From positions 2,852,001 through 2,916,000 of the forward strand of contig NZ_CP145605.1 of NCBI RefSeq assembly GCF_036884255.1: DNA of 64,000 nucleotides, in the 5' to 3' direction. Made by a program: the position numbers and the translations under genes. Positions 44,201-52,497 of the stretch are shown here, piece by piece (the stretch's first letter is position 1; each line of letters starts with the position of its first letter). Origin of the DNA: Paenibacillus tundrae (GTDB lineage: Bacteria > Bacillota > Bacilli > Paenibacillales > Paenibacillaceae). The notes under the pieces are model-generated. The model did not search any database. It was not told where the DNA came from and saw only the letters and a program-made list of their open reading frames with translations.

Positions 44201-45776
44201 ACTCGATGCTGGGACGAAGTATACCGTTGAACTGTACACGGAAAATGAGCAAGGCGATGTTTCGGCGAAGCTATCATATGATCTACTGACGAAACCGGAT
44301 GCACCACCGGAAGTTGGTTATCGTTCAACACAGGATAGTATTCGACTTTTGTTTGATAAGAGTCATGTAGTGGGAGCAGATCAGTTCATCATTGAAAGGG
44401 ATGGCGAAGAAATCAGTCGTGTAGCTGCAGATACGTTAATTTATGAGGATCAGAGTCTGGAGCCTGGAACCAATTATAGCTATGCGATCCGTACATCGAA
44501 CGAATCTGGGATAAGTGAAGCAGCCTATCAACTGAATGCAGTCACGTTGCCGGGAAATCCAACAACTCAGCCAATCGTTCAGGATCGTACACAGCATGGT
44601 GCAGATGTCCTATGGGACATCATTCCCGGTGCGTCTGGATACCGAATCTATCACGATGATGAACTTCTTACAACAACAACCGAAACATCCGTGCATCTGT
44701 CAGGGCTGAATACTGCTGAACGTTATAGCAGCTTTACAATCATTCCTTATAATGAGGCCGGAGACGGTTCACAGATCAGTGTGCCAGAATTCGATACACT
44801 ACCTTCAGACAAATTTTCGGTCTCAGCTGCAGCTCGCGGGACAAGTGATATTCTGCTTAGATGGAATTTGGATTCCCGTAATGAGACGATTGTTGTTGAG
44901 TATAACGGGCGGGAACTTTATCGCGGGAAAGAGCGAAGCTATACTTGGATGGGATTGACTGGTGGACAGCATTATGAAGTACACGTCTGGACTGAAAATG
45001 AGGCTGGTGAGCAAAGTGAGCGACAGATCGCGTCTGCCACGACACTACCGTATCCATCTTCAAACGTAGGTGACGGAAGTGCTTCCGGGAATTCATCTGA
45101 CAAGTCGGATAACTCAGCATCGGTTGTTATAGAAGCAGACAAGGATAACAATCAGGAACAGGACAAGCAAACGCCACTGCCTATCAAAAAGGAATTAAAG
45201 TTTGTAGACATAGACCACACATTCAATAAGGAACAGATTACATTGCTTGCTGAACAAAACATCATTCAAGGTGTGAGTGAAACACGGTTTGAACCTCGGC
45301 GTCCGATTACACGGGCAGAGTTCACAGCGCTCATTGTTCGTTTATTGAAGCTGGATACGTCAGCAGATTATGATCATGCTTTTCAGGATGTTAACGAAGA
45401 AGATTGGTTTGCTCCGGAGATTGAAGCTGCAATCAGACATGATATGGTTCACGGGATGGGTAACGGAAAATTTGCGCCCCATGCACTTGTGACCCGTGAA
45501 CAAGCATCCAAGATCATTGCCAATGTAGTTCGCAGCCTGAATTCAGAATCGAGTGCAGAACCGAAATCGGGCTTGATTGCCTTCACAGACCAAGTCAATG
45601 TATCCCATTGGGCGACAGAGGAAGTAAAAGAGCTCGCGGGACTATACTTATTAACAGGATATGAAGATGGCAGCTTCCGTCCCTTGCAGCATTTGAACAG
45701 AGCAGAAGCCGCTGCGTTAATTTATCGATTGCAGAAGCTATTAAGTACGCTTGAGATGAATGGAGTCTTAACATAA
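38277..45776 (+). CDS. Giant FN3/OmpL47/SLH surface protein
   Basis: Secreted protein of about 2499 residues. TTG 38277 is preferred: AAAGGAG lies 9 bases ahead, and the upstream in-frame ATG falls inside the promoter. Order of parts: signal peptide (to about 42); an unrecognised beta-rich domain (about 50-270, GGTFYWDTMVNGND); an Ig-like cadherin-type module (about 280-380); two FN3 repeats; five OmpL47-like Ig repeats (about 556-995, pattern WTxxxVxVTxTxGxDxxSGI..YRLxxxGxW..YxxP); fifteen further FN3-like repeats (about 998-2260, ending in TLP or KP); a Ser/Asp-rich linker; three SLH domains (from about 2308, FVDIDHTFNKEQITLLAEQNIIQG). SLH domains bind pyruvylated wall polymer, so it is displayed on the cell surface. 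Adhesion or polysaccharide binding is inference; no catalytic domain seen. Confidence 0.93.
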   Translation: MAKLNKRVKKQAEQLTKVVLAFALLSPHALMYEIGLTAVMAEAVETISVVSDTASMKAVQSSKVKVEMNSEGKYRIVLLPNTNVFYGGDTGNVSTIIDHNGTAINFKSLPLNYYRVQNNVIEMSRQKDNVEYILRVSIVNATSQGGYMKVELEAVNRSGSTMNLGGTFYWDTMVNGNDASPFEVIENGWRNYSGGVQVTAFYANTYNVVDADRIYMGQYSSPDSARLTGGQHPSTFVSGQTVTASDTAAQFWWDGKAVANQSSRKFSTIVGIGPKNAPPSFALTAPSTGQTYYKGEQLQIVGTTRDTDVGDLLTVKWSIDGGEENTLTQIRATGANQSFNTTYTLPNTLSDGTHTLQVWVMDDKGGVSSAGTVHFTVRSFVVPGTPTFNSINNNSLLVSWDKKANDSSVTYELKNLTTNQSYDTGSLHSRQITGLTPNTIYSFAVRAKNSSGTYTGFSSPSNVYTHANTPVDASVVQSGNSVTASWSANGNPAGTKYKTEIRTSSGQVLATGETTNMRADLALTGLADGEYEVVVAAVNGAGIQTAFQSAGQIMKDTTGPTAPTIVIDPSSWTKDDVRITITPGSDTLSGIMKTQVKVGLEEDWRDYDEPFSVSFEGKSVITSRSIDTFGNIGQESSVWARVDRTAPTPPVISLNPPGWTKSGVTVTLTEGRDEASGIAVTEYRLGSEGAWIAYDEPFTIDIEGITEIQARSVDHAANISSLSSSNVRIDKTGPDEPEIDLSDEGWTNHDVTIVITGGEDHGSGLIKTQYRLNEDGPWIDYVGEVMVSHEGETTIYARSLDLVGNVSRVANATIRIDKTAPTEPTITLAQTGWSKDPVEFTLGESIDKQDITYEYSLDGETFIAGDRGVISTNGMTTLRARAIDAVGNIGKVSTREVYIDQVAPTVTFSSNGHQWTDNDITTTIRFEDADSGIDESKRLYKLTGSDTPPDDWIEALSDEQTVQLASEGVWYIHVRATDYAGNTYQTVSAPYQIQRKPEQPGRVRAVQVGETSAELMIDLPTGDSYTDGYQYHILNKTTGQSWTLDYPSHTMIDTGLSGGHTYEYEVVSRNHTGISETVSLQVLTLPAAPQSVHIRKVESQPDMAELYFEPVDGATAYRVTAESLEGQLVYDESVSDPTHVSYLTNLIPGTVHTISVTASNGSGAGRSSRVGFLTLPGIPGELSAVQIREHEISLSWDNVLSATAYLLSREGMNVYEGIETEYEDKGLESGTAYSYELVAENETGLGPAATTRTLMTLPDAVTALRISDSTTTSLRLSWDGVRGADQYAILVNGVKQDTIPSGTEEWAVTGLVAGTEYELQVQAVNISGQGVSTFVTGMTRPEVPSGLSADQLTETGAVVSWNAVSGATKYRVTIDGQSYEISDTRLTLRHLQASKHYTYQVEAGNAAGYGADAVGDLLTLPSRPGGLSVTRTDETSIAMKWDVVDTANNYIVSVDGAEVGRTSEPEYAAANLLPGMEYVLEVQAVNESGVGESAQLIHLSQPTQPDELVIKPEAHQAEVIWSAVKGASVYVIEREGQEIYRGRDTRVIIPGLLEGTQYSYTLRALNRQGTSSEVVNVPILTLPAQPLEIKTFDVNITGLHLDWTTSGVRGADGYILERDGQVIARIESSTTVFQDTDLFPGTRYVYSLRAFNNSGEGKPLNYMVTTQTAPILATAITTNNGTHEMGLKWEPVQGASAYEVRNKVTGETQTVTESLIQLVNLESGTGYTLELVVLNEDGQRSEGVQIEVLTKPLSPQTVSVSDITDESVVLDLTGSSTEGARELIILRDGIEVGRVQAGTSSYEDHGLTPGEKYTYTIRTSNASGESESGFDLGVQTLPATTLDPVLSQEVGETEAVLAWQKVQGAEGYIIRIGDQVINTIDDREITEFKLTHLTSAAPYTDVQIVPYNATGEGSPIVVSPFYTKPHVESIEMKWSPETTQASMMWEFPYSNEIFVVLLDGIEVHRGKQKELVLDQLDAGTKYTVELYTENEQGDVSAKLSYDLLTKPDAPPEVGYRSTQDSIRLLFDKSHVVGADQFIIERDGEEISRVAADTLIYEDQSLEPGTNYSYAIRTSNESGISEAAYQLNAVTLPGNPTTQPIVQDRTQHGADVLWDIIPGASGYRIYHDDELLTTTTETSVHLSGLNTAERYSSFTIIPYNEAGDGSQISVPEFDTLPSDKFSVSAAARGTSDILLRWNLDSRNETIVVEYNGRELYRGKERSYTWMGLTGGQHYEVHVWTENEAGEQSERQIASATTLPYPSSNVGDGSASGNSSDKSDNSASVVIEADKDNNQEQDKQTPLPIKKELKFVDIDHTFNKEQITLLAEQNIIQGVSETRFEPRRPITRAEFTALIVRLLKLDTSADYDHAFQDVNEEDWFAPEIEAAIRHDMVHGMGNGKFAPHALVTREQASKIIANVVRSLNSESSAEPKSGLIAFTDQVNVSHWATEEVKELAGLYLLTGYEDGSFRPLQHLNRAEAAALIYRLQKLLSTLEMNGVLT

Positions 45777-45842
45777 CCACTGGCACGGGGAAGAATATCA
45801 GGCAGCGCATGAAGAGCTTCAGTGCATAATCCTTCATTACCT

Positions 45843-45870
45843 TTGCTAACGAAAACGCTCATGCTATAAT
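45843..45870 (+). promoter_or_regulatory. Promoter of the treR-like gene
   Basis: TTGCTA (45843-45848), 16-base spacer, TATAAT (45865-45870), about 50 bases before the start codon. Confidence 0.65.
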
Positions 45871-45920
45871 GAGTTGCTATATAAGTTAATAATAAGGGTA
45901 ATGAACAGTGGTGATGACGA

Positions 45921-46631
45921 ATGAATAATAAATTTATCCGGATTTATGAGGATATCGCAGCGGATATTCGGACAGGGGAAATTGAGGCAGGAACACTGCT
46001 TCCATCTGAGCTGGATCTGTCTGAGCAATATCAAACGTCCAGAGAGACCATCCGCAAAGCATTGAAAATGTTGTATGAAGAAGGATACATCCAGAAGATT
46101 CAGGGTAAAGGCTCTATTGTATTGGACATTCGCAAAATCGACTTTCCTATCTCGGGTCTTGTGAGCTTCAAAGAGTTAGCCCAAAAAATGGGCCATCGTG
46201 CGAAGACGTATGTGAACGTGTTCGAAGATCGAGAAGTAGATCAGAACTTATTCAAGCAGATTGGCTTCGCGTTGAACGAGAACGTATGGGAGATCGTGCG
46301 TGTACGTAATGTAGACGGGGAGCATGTCATTCTGGATAAGGATTATATTAGCCAGAAGCTTGTTCCAGGACTTAGTAAGGAGATCTGCAATAACTCGATC
46401 TACGAGTACATTGAAGGAGAGCTGGGTCTCGCCATCTCGTTTGCTAAGAAGGAAATATTGGTTGAAGAGCCTACGGAAGAGGATCGGAAATGGCTTGATC
46501 TGGATGGGTTCCATAACGTAGTTGTGGTGAGGAGCCAAGTGTATCTTGAGGATGCGAGTCCGTTCCAGTATACGGAATCTAGACATCGTCCTGATAAGTT
46601 TAAATTTGTTGATTTTGCCCGACGTCGTTGA
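45921..46631 (+). CDS. treR: GntR/HutC-family regulator, TreR-like
   Basis: Repressor of 236 residues: an N-terminal winged helix (about 5-70, GTLLPSELDLSEQYQTSRETIRKALKMLYEEGYI) and a C-terminal UTRA ligand domain (about 90-230). The link FPISGLVSFKELAQKMG is characteristic of TreR, the trehalose-6-phosphate-responsive repressor. No trehalose genes lie in the window; the next gene starts the rhamnose pair, separated by a terminator. It may act in trans on trehalose genes or, less likely, control the rhamnose genes. Confidence 0.8.
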   Translation: MNNKFIRIYEDIAADIRTGEIEAGTLLPSELDLSEQYQTSRETIRKALKMLYEEGYIQKIQGKGSIVLDIRKIDFPISGLVSFKELAQKMGHRAKTYVNVFEDREVDQNLFKQIGFALNENVWEIVRVRNVDGEHVILDKDYISQKLVPGLSKEICNNSIYEYIEGELGLAISFAKKEILVEEPTEEDRKWLDLDGFHNVVVVRSQVYLEDASPFQYTESRHRPDKFKFVDFARRR

Positions 46632-46656
46632 GTAGGATTGAGGTCTAAACCTGAGA

Positions 46657-46698
46657 AGTACCTGTTCGCATCTTTGGATGTGGATGGGTGCTTTTTTT
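46657..46698 (+). terminator. Terminator of the treR-like gene
   Basis: AGTACC...GCATC (46657-46674) pairs with GATGT...GGGTGCT (46677-46692), with mismatches, then seven T. Confidence 0.65.
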
Positions 46699-46799
46699 GT
46701 GTTAAAGTGCGAAATGAGGAACAGCATACTACGTTCGAGGTGGAAATGATCATCACTTCTATGTGTTTTTGAATTTTTCCGTTTATATTTAAAATCTTT

Positions 46800-46814
46800 T
46801 TGTTTTCAAAACAA
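46800..46814 (+). promoter_or_regulatory. Perfect palindrome upstream of rhamnose genes
   Basis: TTGTTTT-C-AAAACAA, 57 bases before the start of the aldolase gene. A candidate operator for the rhamnose unit; no regulator gene for it is identified here with certainty. Confidence 0.5.
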
Positions 46815-46870
46815 AACAAAGATGTTAAACTCTGATTAGGAATAAAACAAACATTATCGGAGGGAAACGA

Positions 46871-48940
46871 ATGGTACAGAGTTTATGGAATTCAGCGCAG
46901 GCTTCAGAGAAAACAACAGGACTAGATCAGTTGGTTTACCGCTCCAACCTCATTGGTGCTGATCGCAGTGTGTGCAATATTTTCGGCGGTAACACATCTA
47001 CCAAAACGACAGTACAGGATTTCCGTGGTCGTGAGATCGAAGTTATGTACGTTAAAGGCAGTGGCTCTGACTTGGGCTCCATGCAAGCGAAGCATTTTAC
47101 AGGACTTGCCCTTGAAGACATTCGTCCATTAATTGAACGGGAATCGATGACAGATGAAGAGATGGTAGAGTACTTAGGACATTGCATGATTGATTCCAAG
47201 CACCCACGTGCTTCCATTGAGACACTACTGCATGCGTTCCTTCCATATAAACATGTTGACCATACACACCCAGATGCCATAATCAGTTTGTGTTGTGCAG
47301 ATAACGGAAAAGAATTAGCAAGAGAAATTTACGGAGACCGATTCGTATGGGTACCGTATGTACGTCCTGGTTTTACATTGTCTAAAATGATTGCTGAAAG
47401 CGTATTCGCGAATCCCAATGCAGAGCTTGTACTTATGGAGAAGCATGGATTAGTTACTTGGGGAGAAACATCAGAAGAGTGTTATGCACAGACGATCAAA
47501 ATCATTAACGAAGCAGAAGCATTCATTGAAGCACGGGTAGATGAAGCAAGCCTATTTGGTGGTGTGAAGCATCCAGCACTTGCGGCTGAGGTTCGTCGTG
47601 AGATCGTATCCCGTGTGATGCCAACGATTCGAGGAGCAGTATCGGATGGCAAAAAAATGATTTTGTCCTTTGACGATCAAGATGACGTTCTTGCCTTCGT
47701 AGGTGGAGCAGACTCACCGCAATTATCCCAAGTTGGAGCAGCGTGCCCGGATCATTTGGTACATACCAAAGTGGTTCCATTGTTTATTGATTGGACACCT
47801 AATGCAGATGATATTGAAGGCCTTCAAGCGAAGCTGGTCGATGGCGTAGCAGCGTATAAAGAGCAGTATCAACAATATTTTGAGAGCAATAAAAATGAAG
47901 GCGATGTGATGTTCGAAGCTGCACCACGGGTTATTTTGATTCCGGGTGTAGGTATGATTAATACAGGTAAGAGCTGGGCGCTTTCCCAAGTCAGTGGAGC
48001 ATTGTACCATAGAGCTATCGCCGTGATGCGTGGGGCAACCAGTCTCGGACAATTCGTATCTCTCAGTGCCAATGAGTCTTACAATGTAGAATACTGGCCA
48101 CTTGAGCTGTACAAACTCTCGCTTGCACCAGCGGAAACGGAATTCTCTCGTAAAGTTGCCTTTATTACAGGAGGCGCAGGAGGCATTGGAAGTGAAACAG
48201 CACGTAGACTCGTATCCGAAGGAGCGCATGTTGTCCTTGCTGATCTGAATCTTGAAGGTGCACAAAAGGTTGCACAAGAGATTAATGACCAATATGGCGC
48301 CAATCGTGCTTATGCACTTAAAATGGATGTAACCGATGAAGCGGCGGTGCAAGCGGCTTATGCGGAAGTTGCCATCCAATACGGCGGTGTAGACATCATT
48401 GTGAACAATGCGGGACTAGCGACATCCAGTCCGTTTGACGAGACATCCTTGAAGGAATGGAACTTGAACATGAATGTCCTGGGTACAGGTTACTTCCTCG
48501 TTGCTCGTGAAGCCTTCAAGCTGATGAAGCAGCAAGGAATTGGGGGCAGCATGGTCTTCATTGGTTCCAAAAATTCGGTATATGCTGGGAAAAGCGCATC
48601 TGCATACAGTTCTGCTAAAGCACTTGAAGCGCATCTTGCTCGTTGTATTGCGGCTGAGGGCGGAGAGTATGGCATTCGTGTAAACACGATTCTACCAGAT
48701 GCTATTCTGCAAGGCTCAGCGATCTGGAACGGTTCATGGAGAAATGAACGTGCGGCAGCGTATGGCATTGAACCGGATCAATTAGAAGAGTACTACCGTA
48801 AGCGCACCACGCTACTTGTTAATATCTATCCAAGAGATATCGCAGAAGGTATTGCTTTCTTTGCTTCTTCCAAATCAGAGAAAACAACCGGATGCATGAT
48901 GACTATTGATGGCGGTGTTCCAGCAGCATTTACACGTTAA
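46871..48940 (+). CDS. rhaEW: Bifunctional rhamnulose-1-phosphate aldolase / L-lactaldehyde dehydrogenase (YuxG type)
   Basis: Fusion enzyme of 689 residues. The N-terminal class II aldolase domain (about 20-230) carries zinc ligands in KHVDHTHPDAI and LMEKHGLVTWG and splits rhamnulose 1-phosphate into DHAP and L-lactaldehyde. The C-terminal SDR domain (from about 430; FITGGAGGIGSETA, NNAGLA, Ser in FIGSKNS and YSSAK) oxidises or reduces lactaldehyde. This fusion is the Bacillota/proteobacterial RhaEW type. GGAGGG precedes ATG. L-rhamnose isomerase follows. No rhamnulokinase or rhamnose transporter is in the window. Confidence 0.93.
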   Translation: MVQSLWNSAQASEKTTGLDQLVYRSNLIGADRSVCNIFGGNTSTKTTVQDFRGREIEVMYVKGSGSDLGSMQAKHFTGLALEDIRPLIERESMTDEEMVEYLGHCMIDSKHPRASIETLLHAFLPYKHVDHTHPDAIISLCCADNGKELAREIYGDRFVWVPYVRPGFTLSKMIAESVFANPNAELVLMEKHGLVTWGETSEECYAQTIKIINEAEAFIEARVDEASLFGGVKHPALAAEVRREIVSRVMPTIRGAVSDGKKMILSFDDQDDVLAFVGGADSPQLSQVGAACPDHLVHTKVVPLFIDWTPNADDIEGLQAKLVDGVAAYKEQYQQYFESNKNEGDVMFEAAPRVILIPGVGMINTGKSWALSQVSGALYHRAIAVMRGATSLGQFVSLSANESYNVEYWPLELYKLSLAPAETEFSRKVAFITGGAGGIGSETARRLVSEGAHVVLADLNLEGAQKVAQEINDQYGANRAYALKMDVTDEAAVQAAYAEVAIQYGGVDIIVNNAGLATSSPFDETSLKEWNLNMNVLGTGYFLVAREAFKLMKQQGIGGSMVFIGSKNSVYAGKSASAYSSAKALEAHLARCIAAEGGEYGIRVNTILPDAILQGSAIWNGSWRNERAAAYGIEPDQLEEYYRKRTTLLVNIYPRDIAEGIAFFASSKSEKTTGCMMTIDGGVPAAFTR

Positions 48941-49024
48941 ATTGATAGAAATCATCTCATAGTTTCACTTTGAATAACCCGTATATCTTATGAACATGGA
49001 CAAATAGTATAGGGAGGGTTCTTG

Positions 49025-50296
49025 ATGGATAATCAAGTCAAACAAGCGTACGAAGCGGCTAAGTCTCTATATGCACAGCACGGGATTGATACTGATGAAG
49101 TTCTGAAGAAGCTCGCAGAGATCAAAGTTTCTGTGCACTGTTGGCAAGGCGATGACGTTAAAGGTTTCTTGAATCAAGAAGGCGAGTTAACTGGGGGAAT
49201 TTCCGTAACAGGTCAATACCCTGGAGCTGCTACGACACCAACTGAACTTCGAACAGATTTGGAGCAAGCTTTTGCCCTCATTCCTGGTAAACATAAAGTG
49301 AATTTGCATGCAATCTATGCAGATACAGATGAACGCGTTGAGTTGGATCAAATTGAGCCAAAGCATTATGAGAATTGGGTTACATGGGCTAAAGAGCAAG
49401 GGCTCGGTTTAGACTTTAATCCAACATGCTTCTCCCATGAAAAATCAAGTGATGGATTCACGTTGAGTCACCCTGATTCGGAAATTCGTAAATTTTGGAT
49501 TGATCATTGTAAGGCTTCCCGTCGCATCGGAGCTTATTTCGGAGAACAGTTAGGTCAGACCTGTGTGACCAATGTATGGGTTCCTGATGGCTTTAAGGAT
49601 AACCCTGTAGATCGTATGGCTCCGCGCAAACGGTTGAAAGACGCTCTGGATGAGGTTTTTGCTGAGAAGCTTGATCCGAAGCATAATCTGGATGCAGTCG
49701 AGAGCAAATTGTTCGGTCTAGGCTCTGAGGCTTATGTGGTAGGTTCACATGAGTTTTACATGGGATACGGCTTGCAAAATGATACATTAATCTGTCTGGA
49801 TGCTGGACATTTCCATCCAACAGAAGTCATTTCGAATAAATTGTCTTCGTTAGCTCTGTTCACGAGTGGCATTCTGCTTCATGTAAGCCGCCCTATGCGC
49901 TGGGACAGTGATCACGTCGTTATTATGGATGATGAGCTGCTGGAGATTGCACGTGAACTTGTGCGTCATGATCTGTTATCTACAACACACATCGGTCTGG
50001 ATTTCTTTGACGCAAGTATCAATCGGGTGGCTGCATGGGTGGTTGGAACGCGGAACACGATCAAAGCACTGCTTCGCGCGATGTTAGAACCGATTGAAGC
50101 ATTGAAGGATGCTGAACTTAAAGGGGATTACACGCTGCGTCTGGCGTTAACAGAAGAATTCAAATCTTATCCATTCGGCGCGATCTGGGATTATTACTGT
50201 GCTCAGCAAGGTGTGCCGGTACGTGAACAATGGATTACTGAAATCAAAAATTATGAGCAAAATGTACTGCTTCAACGTCAAACCTTGCTTGTGTAG
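49025..50296 (+). CDS. rhaA: L-rhamnose isomerase
   Basis: Cytoplasmic isomerase of about 423 residues converting L-rhamnose to L-rhamnulose. Family blocks: [12 protein letters not shown] near the start, [47 protein letters not shown] ([19 protein letters not shown]) and [14 protein letters not shown], containing the metal ligands Glu, Asp and His. GGGAGGG precedes ATG 49025; the TTG three bases earlier is less likely. Downstream terminator at 50324-50367. Confidence 0.95.
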   Translation: MDNQVKQAYEAAKSLYAQHGIDTDEVLKKLAEIKVSVHCWQGDDVKGFLNQEGELTGGISVTGQYPGAATTPTELRTDLEQAFALIPGKHKVNLHAIYADTDERVELDQIEPKHYENWVTWAKEQGLGLDFNPTCFSHEKSSDGFTLSHPDSEIRKFWIDHCKASRRIGAYFGEQLGQTCVTNVWVPDGFKDNPVDRMAPRKRLKDALDEVFAEKLDPKHNLDAVESKLFGLGSEAYVVGSHEFYMGYGLQNDTLICLDAGHFHPTEVISNKLSSLALFTSGILLHVSRPMRWDSDHVVIMDDELLEIARELVRHDLLSTTHIGLDFFDASINRVAAWVVGTRNTIKALLRAMLEPIEALKDAELKGDYTLRLALTEEFKSYPFGAIWDYYCAQQGVPVREQWITEIKNYEQNVLLQRQTLLV

Positions 50297-50323
50297 TTTG
50301 TTAGCATTAGCAAGTTAGATGTG

Positions 50324-50367
50324 AAAGAGCCTTTGTTGAACTTCAATGTTCATCAGGGGCTCTTTTC
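50324..50367 (+). terminator. Terminator of the rhamnose unit
   Basis: AAAGAGCC (50324-50331) pairs with GGCTCTTT (50358-50365), with an inner TTGAAC/GTTCAT-like stem, then TTTTC. Confidence 0.8.
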
Positions 50368-50504
50368 TATATTTAATTGTGACATCGAATTCAGCATCTC
50401 ATGTATAAGAGAAGGGAGAACTTCCATAATAGGAAGAAGCGTAATGAATTCGATCTTATGTTTAGACCAACCACCACAGTTATTGTAGAGGAGGATCTGT
50501 TGAT

Positions 50505-52178
50505 TTGAACCTTGCACACAACAAATTGTACGTTGCAGCGCTCGGCGGCGTGAATGAAATTGGAAAGAATATGTACATCATACAGTACGATCAGGATATC
50601 ATCGTGATTGATTGTGGTTCTAAGTTTCCGGATGAGACACTATTAGGTATTGATCTAATAATCCCGGATGTATCGTATTTATTAGAGCATTTGGACAAGG
50701 TAAGAGGGCTGGTCGTCACACATGGACATGAAGACCATATTGGGGGCATTCCCTATTTATTAAAACAACTGAATATTCCCGTGTATGCATCGCGTTTAAC
50801 CCGAGGACTAATCGAGTTAAAGCTTAAGGAACACGGACTGTTCCGCAATACGGATATGCATACGGTCGATGCACATTCGAGTATTAAGCTTGGGCAGATC
50901 GATGTTTCTTTTTTTGCAACAAGTCACAGTATCCCGGATTGCCTTGGTGTTTTCTTTCAAACGCCTGGAGGAAACGTCGTTCATACGGGGGATTTCAAGT
51001 TCGATATGTCACCGGTTAACGGCCCTTACCCGGATTTGCATCGCATGAGTGAGATCGGTAAACAAGGCGTAAACATCCTGTTATCTGAGAGTACCAATGC
51101 TGAGCGACCGGGATTTACACCTTCTGAACGTGTGGTTGGTGACCACATCTTAGATGCTTTTATCCGTGCAAAGCAAAAAATATTTATTTCTACTTTTGCT
51201 TCCAATGTGAGCCGAGTTCAGCAAATTGTAAATGCTACGTTTGAAACAGGTCGTAAACTGGCTTTATTAGGCAGGAGTATGGTGAATGTCGTGTCTGTAG
51301 CGACTGAACTTGGATACCTAGATGTCCCTGATGGATTATTAATTGAAGCGATTGACTCGGATCAATTCCCTCCTGAGCAAGTCGTTGTGTTATGTACGGG
51401 AAGTCAAGGCGAACCGATGGCGGCATTGTCTAGACTTGCAGCAGGCAAGCATCCTCATGTGAGGGTTGCGACTGGAGATACGGTCATCATTGCAGCAGGG
51501 GCAATCCCGGGTAACGAAAGAGATCTTGCTCATGTGATTGATAATCTGTATGTCCTGGGTGCACGGGTGATCTATGGCTCAAGCGGTGCTTCGGGCATGC
51601 ATGTATCCGGACATGGAAGCCAGGAAGAGCTTAAGCTCATGCTGACATTGATGAAACCTGATTATTTAATCCCTGTCCATGGGGAGTTCCGTATGTTGTA
51701 TCAGCATCGTCTGCTGGCAGAATCGGTCGGAATCGAGAATGATCATGTATTTATCGTTAACAACGGGGACATGATTCAGTACAAAGATGGCGTTGCTTCA
51801 CGCGGACCTAAGATTGCTTCGGGCAACAGCCTTGTGGACGGTCTTATCATGGGCGATGTTGGTAATATTGTGCTGCGAGATCGGAGACAACTCTCTTCGG
51901 ACGGAATGCTGGTTATTGTGACGACACTAAGTAAAACCGATAAAAATATGGTTACTTCTCCTGAGATCATTTCCAGAGGGTTTGTCTTTGTGAAGGATTC
52001 GGAAGAGTTTATGAATGAGATTCATGAGCTGGTTCTTCGGAAAATGGAGGAGCTAACGGGTGCCGGTGTGAACCAGTGGAATGTAATCAAACGAAAGCTT
52101 AAAGACGAGATCGGTCATTACATCTATGCTCAGACCAAACGTAGACCGATGATCCTTCCCATCATTATCGAGGTATAG
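50505..52178 (+). CDS. rnj: Ribonuclease J
   Basis: Metallo-beta-lactamase/beta-CASP nuclease of 557 residues, with endonuclease and 5'-3' exonuclease activity in RNA decay. The zinc motif THGHEDHIGG (H73, H75, D77, H78), FATSHSIPDCLGV, HTGDFKFD, the beta-CASP region STFASNVSRVQQI and CTGSQGEPMAALSR, and the closing KRRPMILPIIIEV are all present. TTG 50505 start with GAGGAGG ten bases ahead. Whether it corresponds to J1 or J2 cannot be decided from this sequence; genomes of this group carry more than one. Single gene, terminator at 52262-52305. Confidence 0.93.
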   Translation: MNLAHNKLYVAALGGVNEIGKNMYIIQYDQDIIVIDCGSKFPDETLLGIDLIIPDVSYLLEHLDKVRGLVVTHGHEDHIGGIPYLLKQLNIPVYASRLTRGLIELKLKEHGLFRNTDMHTVDAHSSIKLGQIDVSFFATSHSIPDCLGVFFQTPGGNVVHTGDFKFDMSPVNGPYPDLHRMSEIGKQGVNILLSESTNAERPGFTPSERVVGDHILDAFIRAKQKIFISTFASNVSRVQQIVNATFETGRKLALLGRSMVNVVSVATELGYLDVPDGLLIEAIDSDQFPPEQVVVLCTGSQGEPMAALSRLAAGKHPHVRVATGDTVIIAAGAIPGNERDLAHVIDNLYVLGARVIYGSSGASGMHVSGHGSQEELKLMLTLMKPDYLIPVHGEFRMLYQHRLLAESVGIENDHVFIVNNGDMIQYKDGVASRGPKIASGNSLVDGLIMGDVGNIVLRDRRQLSSDGMLVIVTTLSKTDKNMVTSPEIISRGFVFVKDSEEFMNEIHELVLRKMEELTGAGVNQWNVIKRKLKDEIGHYIYAQTKRRPMILPIIIEV

Positions 52179-52261
52179 GAAGTAAACAACATTCACAAAT
52201 CCTTTATAATGACGGGTTGGAGCGTGTTTCCCATCTGAATATTGATTGTTCGTAAAGCAAC

Positions 52262-52306
52262 GCCCAATTGATGTGTAATCATACCAAGGTATGAATTCAC
52301 ATGGAT
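52262..52306 (+). terminator. Terminator of the RNase J gene
   Basis: GCCCAAT (52262-52268) pairs with ATTGGGC (52295-52301), with inner ATGTG/CACAT and CATACC/GGTATG stems, then TTTTGG. The rest of the gap to 52497 holds a TATAAT box (about 52446) and an AT-rich leader. Confidence 0.8.
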
Positions 52307-52497
52307 TGGGCTTTTGGTGTTTAGCCTGATGACACAGATGTGTAACTAAAACAAGTTTAAAGGTCATTCTGTCATAGAAGAGATAAGTGTTACGCGCTTC
52401 AGTTGAACAGTATAGAACAGATTCGCCATACGCGAAGCTTCGAAGTATAATATGAACAGATATTACTTTACATTTTAATGAATTCAAAGGGGTAAAT

